Positions 4,013 through 5,133 of a stretch of DNA of 5,133 nucleotides are shown here, piece by piece. Position numbers and translations under genes: made by a program. This stretch comes from Candidatus Uhrbacteria bacterium (lineage in GTDB: Bacteria > Patescibacteriota > Patescibacteriia > 2-12-FULL-60-25). The stretch is taken from positions 1 through 5,133 of the forward strand of contig WJLP01000037.1 of the NCBI GenBank assembly GCA_014728435.1, read 5' to 3'. The number at the start of each line of letters is the position of its first letter. The first letter of the stretch is position 1. Under the pieces are notes generated by a model. The model was given only the letters and a program-made list of their open reading frames with translations. It was not told the origin of the DNA and ran no database searches.

Positions 4013-4174
4013 ATGGAGGATAAAAACCAGAAGTATCGATTAAAGTTTACAAAACTTGTTACGAAGCTTAAAGCGAGAAGAGTTTGTTTTAAAATTTGGA
4101 GTTGGCAAGAGATGGTTGGATTTGAAGATTGCCTATGGATAATCAAACGTTTTATGCGTTTCTTTTTTATATAG
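4013..4174 (+). CDS. Possible small basic protein, 53 residues; doubtful
   Basis: This frame starts MEDKNQKYRLKFTKLVTK and ends in an aromatic and hydrophobic tail (CLWIIKRFMRFFFI). It has no Shine-Dalgarno sequence or clear promoter. The same frame runs back to an ATG at 3890 that overlaps the GIY-YIG stop as ATGA, but that extension is only a translation of the GC-rich tRNA relic. The last codons overlap a weak hairpin (AAACG/CGTTT, 4145-4161) followed by six T, which could be a terminator. I do not recognise it. It may be a gene fragment or not a gene. Confidence 0.3.
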   Translation: MEDKNQKYRLKFTKLVTKLKARRVCFKIWSWQEMVGFEDCLWIIKRFMRFFFI

Positions 4175-4197
4175 TGATGATCTGTTAATATATGCAC

Positions 4198-4203
4198 GAG
4201 GAG
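4198..4203 (+). promoter_or_regulatory. Strong Shine-Dalgarno site of the 97-residue gene
   Basis: GAGGAG lies seven bases before the ATG at 4211, which fixes the start. Most genes to the left lack such a site. Confidence 0.8.
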
Positions 4204-4210
4204 AAAAGTC

Positions 4211-4504
4211 ATGAACACAAAGAGTTCGGGTATACGTTTAAAAAAACATAATGCACCTTTCAAAACACTTGCCGAATTTTGTAATGCTGTTCTTAGAAAT
4301 GAAGAGATTGACCTGGCTTGTTTTTCCGATCTCTTATGCGAGAAAGGATTTGTATCCGTATATCTTCAAAACGCTTTTTCCGGCGAAGGGTATGGCGGTG
4401 GAACGTTGACTATTGAAGCTTTTGATGAACTGCGCCTTTGGGCAGCGGCGCTCGATGGTTGTAGAATTACATTTAGCGGCAAGCTAAAACAAAAAGCCTC
4501 CTGA
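4211..4504 (+). CDS. Small protein of unknown function, 97 residues
   Basis: I do not recognise the family. The protein starts MNTKSSGIRLKKHNAPFKT. The middle (LAEFCNAVLRNEEIDLACFSDLLCEKGFV, 20-48) looks helical and is followed by a glycine-rich turn (FSGEGYGGG, 56-64), another helix (IEAFDELRLWAAALDG) and a basic end (KLKQKAS). There are three cysteines in 24-43 and one near the end. There is no membrane segment or signal peptide, so it is probably cytoplasmic. GAGGAG seven bases upstream and a terminator that overlaps the stop codon show a genuine single-gene unit. It converges on the 84-residue gene on the other strand. A small regulatory or mobile-element accessory protein would fit, but nothing specific supports that. 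Confidence 0.75.
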   Translation: MNTKSSGIRLKKHNAPFKTLAEFCNAVLRNEEIDLACFSDLLCEKGFVSVYLQNAFSGEGYGGGTLTIEAFDELRLWAAALDGCRITFSGKLKQKAS

Positions 4505-4522
4505 TCTCATGGGAGGATTTTT
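4491..4522 (+). terminator. Intrinsic terminator of the 97-residue gene
   Basis: CCTCC (4497-4501) pairs with GGAGG (4512-4516), flanked by an A-run (4491-4495) and a T-run (4518-4522). The hairpin includes the TGA stop codon at 4502-4504, so the gene ends inside its own terminator. Confidence 0.75.
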
Positions 4523-4529
4523 ACTATAT

Positions 4530-4578
4530 AAAAAACCCTTACTTCGCACTTCAATAAGTTTTTAATGCAAAATAAGGG
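4530..4578 (-). terminator. Intrinsic terminator of the 84-residue gene
   Basis: On the minus strand CCCTTATTTTGCA (4578-4566) pairs in all 13 positions, two of them G-U, with TGCGAAGTAAGGG (4548-4536), and is followed by six T (4535-4530). It lies about 68 bases after the stop codon at 4646 and back to back with the terminator of the converging gene. Confidence 0.75.
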
Positions 4579-4606
4579 CAGAGAGAAGCTTGTAACTGTG
4601 ACTCTA

Positions 4607-4626
4607 TTAATTAAGAGTCTACTGCG
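4607..4626. other. Hairpin GACTCT/AGAGTC after the 84-residue gene
   Basis: GACTCT and AGAGTC are exact 6-base inverted repeats around an AT-only 8-base loop, between the gene's stop codon and its terminator. It has no T-run. It may protect the mRNA 3' end or be incidental. Confidence 0.3.
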
Positions 4627-4645
4627 GATAGAACAGTGAATAACC

Positions 4646-4900
4646 TCAGAGGCACTGCTCTAGCTCTCGTAGCAATTCAGCCTCTTCTTCCGGTTCCAAC
4701 ACCACTTGGGCATCGACATCGAGAACTGAGTCATCGCGCTGAACCAAGTATACGCGCGAACCAATGTGGTTTAATTTTTCCCAAAGAACGTTTCTCGGTC
4801 CTTGGAATTCACCTTGGCTGAATTCAGGCAAGAGAAAATCCCAATGAGTACCTACACCGGCTCGTTGCAGAACCAAATCTTTGAATTCACGCACATTCAT
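4646..4900 (-). CDS. Small acidic protein of unknown function, 84 residues
   Basis: I do not recognise the family. It starts MNVREFKDLVLQRAGVGTHWDF, has an aromatic and Gly/Asn-containing middle (EFQGPRNVLWEKLNHIGSRVYLVQRDDS), and ends in a strongly acidic helix (LEPEEEAELLRELEQCL). No membrane segment is seen. GAGAGGAG five bases upstream, a TTGACA promoter at 4939-4966 and a 13-bp terminator support the gene over the overlapping plus-strand frame. The short size and acidic end would suit a small adaptor or antitoxin-like protein, but no toxin partner is identifiable and this is a guess. Its promoter lies just outside the GGTTAAC repeat array, so its expression may be affected by whatever binds there. 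Confidence 0.75.
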   Translation of the reverse strand: MNVREFKDLVLQRAGVGTHWDFLLPEFSQGEFQGPRNVLWEKLNHIGSRVYLVQRDDSVLDVDAQVVLEPEEEAELLRELEQCL

Positions 4901-4905
4901 GCCAA

Positions 4906-4913
4906 CTCCTCTC
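4906..4913 (-). promoter_or_regulatory. Strong Shine-Dalgarno site of the 84-residue gene
   Basis: GAGAGGAG lies five bases before the ATG at 4900 and fixes the start codon and the coding strand. Confidence 0.8.
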
Positions 4914-4938
4914 AGTTAAAGTCAGGTGTTTGTTTTTT

Positions 4939-4966
4939 ATAGTATATTTTTTTACTAAATTGTCAA
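4939..4966 (-). promoter_or_regulatory. Promoter of the 84-residue gene
   Basis: A consensus TTGACA (4961-4966) and TACTAT (4939-4944) are 16 bases apart. The predicted start is at about 4932, leaving a leader of some 30 bases that includes the Shine-Dalgarno site. The repeat array begins five bases upstream of the -35 box. Confidence 0.65.
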
Positions 4967-4971
4967 TCCCC

Positions 4972-5030
4972 TGTACAGTTAACCTCTAAGGTTAACTATC
5001 TAGGCATCTAAGGGTAACTAAGGTTAACTA
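4972..5030 (+). repeat. GGTTAAC repeat array, probable left end of an IS481-like element
   Basis: The stretch starts TGTACAG. AGTTAACC (4977-4984) and GGTTAACT (4990-4997) are exact inverted repeats with a 5-base gap. CTAAGGTTAACTA occurs at 4986-4998 and 5018-5030, with a one-mismatch copy at 5008-5020, so start spacings are 22 and 10 bases, close to whole helical turns. Ends beginning TGT are known for IS481-family elements, and a transposase-like frame starts nine bases after the array. Transposase binding sites are the simplest reading. An operator or activator array for the divergent 84-residue gene is the alternative. Confidence 0.6.
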
Positions 5031-5038
5031 AGCCAATT

Positions 5039-5133
5039 ATGCCAGGTTCCCCAATATCAGCATCCAGAGAGATGCGCTTTAGGTGGTATTTGCAAGTAGA
5101 AAAATACGGCAAATCCGTCCCAGAAATATGTGC
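5039..5133 (+). CDS. Transposase/integrase-like protein, N-terminal fragment (runs off right edge)
   Basis: The frame is open from the ATG at 5039 to the end of the window, giving 31 residues beginning MPGSPISASREMRFRWYL, with QVEKYGKSVPEIC following. The pattern of a basic, Trp-containing first helix, then GKSVPEIC leading into a second helix, resembles the N-terminal helix-turn-helix that precedes the DDE integrase core in IS481-like and related transposases (typical continuation: fGIsrktyYkW). The catalytic domain is outside the window. The repeat array directly upstream fits a transposon end. The fragment is short, so another HTH protein cannot be excluded. Confidence 0.5.
   Translation, partial: MPGSPISASREMRFRWYLQVEKYGKSVPEIC

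Noticed and set aside
3985..4263. Minus-strand frame of 92 codons with hydrophobic N-terminus
   Set aside because: It crosses the start and Shine-Dalgarno site of the 97-residue gene and has no signals of its own.
4636..4821. Plus-strand frame of 61 codons
   Set aside because: Antisense to the 84-residue gene, which has a promoter, ribosome site and terminator.
4972..5030. CRISPR array or replication-origin iterons
   Set aside because: The repeats overlap or lie unevenly with no spacer units, and there is no Rep or Cas gene. The neighbouring transposase-like start makes an IS end more likely.

Overview
The window looks like a compact bacterial chromosome segment. I infer a Patescibacteria/CPR-type genome, but no marker gene fixes the lineage. 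The hints are: short genes with tight spacing; several genes with no Shine-Dalgarno sequence and a -10 box almost touching the start codon; a small stand-alone GIY-YIG protein; many small unrecognised proteins; and many short palindromic repeats between genes. Both tRNAs encode their CCA ends, and TGA is used as a normal stop.

Left part (1-3179), all genes on the minus strand. Reading right to left: an HU-type DNA-binding protein (2718-2999) with a repeat-rich leader and a strong terminator; a large unrecognised protein with a protein-kinase-like layout (1465-2628); tRNA-Val(CAC) with its own promoter and terminator; a small protein with a four-cysteine cluster, one membrane helix and a coiled coil (613-1059); a predicted structured small RNA of about 79 nt with promoter and U-tract (465-543); a palindromic repeat and a second terminator; then the N-terminal two thirds or so of a TrmH-like tRNA 2'-O-methyltransferase running off the left edge. 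Each unit appears to be transcribed separately.

Middle (3180-4180). An AT-rich stretch leads to tRNA-Pro(GGG) and a GIY-YIG nuclease-family gene. This pair is bracketed by two broken tRNA-Pro-like sequences. The left one resembles the 5' half and the right one the 3' half, and both are interrupted by GC-rich palindromes. This is the most unusual part of the window and resembles an insertion scar or a small tRNA-associated mobile unit.

Right part (4180-5133). Two short unrecognised genes face each other (4211-4504 plus, 4646-4900 minus), each with a clear GAGGAG ribosome binding site and its own terminator, unlike the genes on the left. To their right is an array of GGTTAAC-type repeats beginning with TGT. 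Nine bases after it starts an open reading frame that resembles the N-terminal helix-turn-helix of an IS481-like transposase/integrase and runs off the window. The array is best read as the left end of an insertion sequence, and could also act as an operator for the neighbouring divergent gene.
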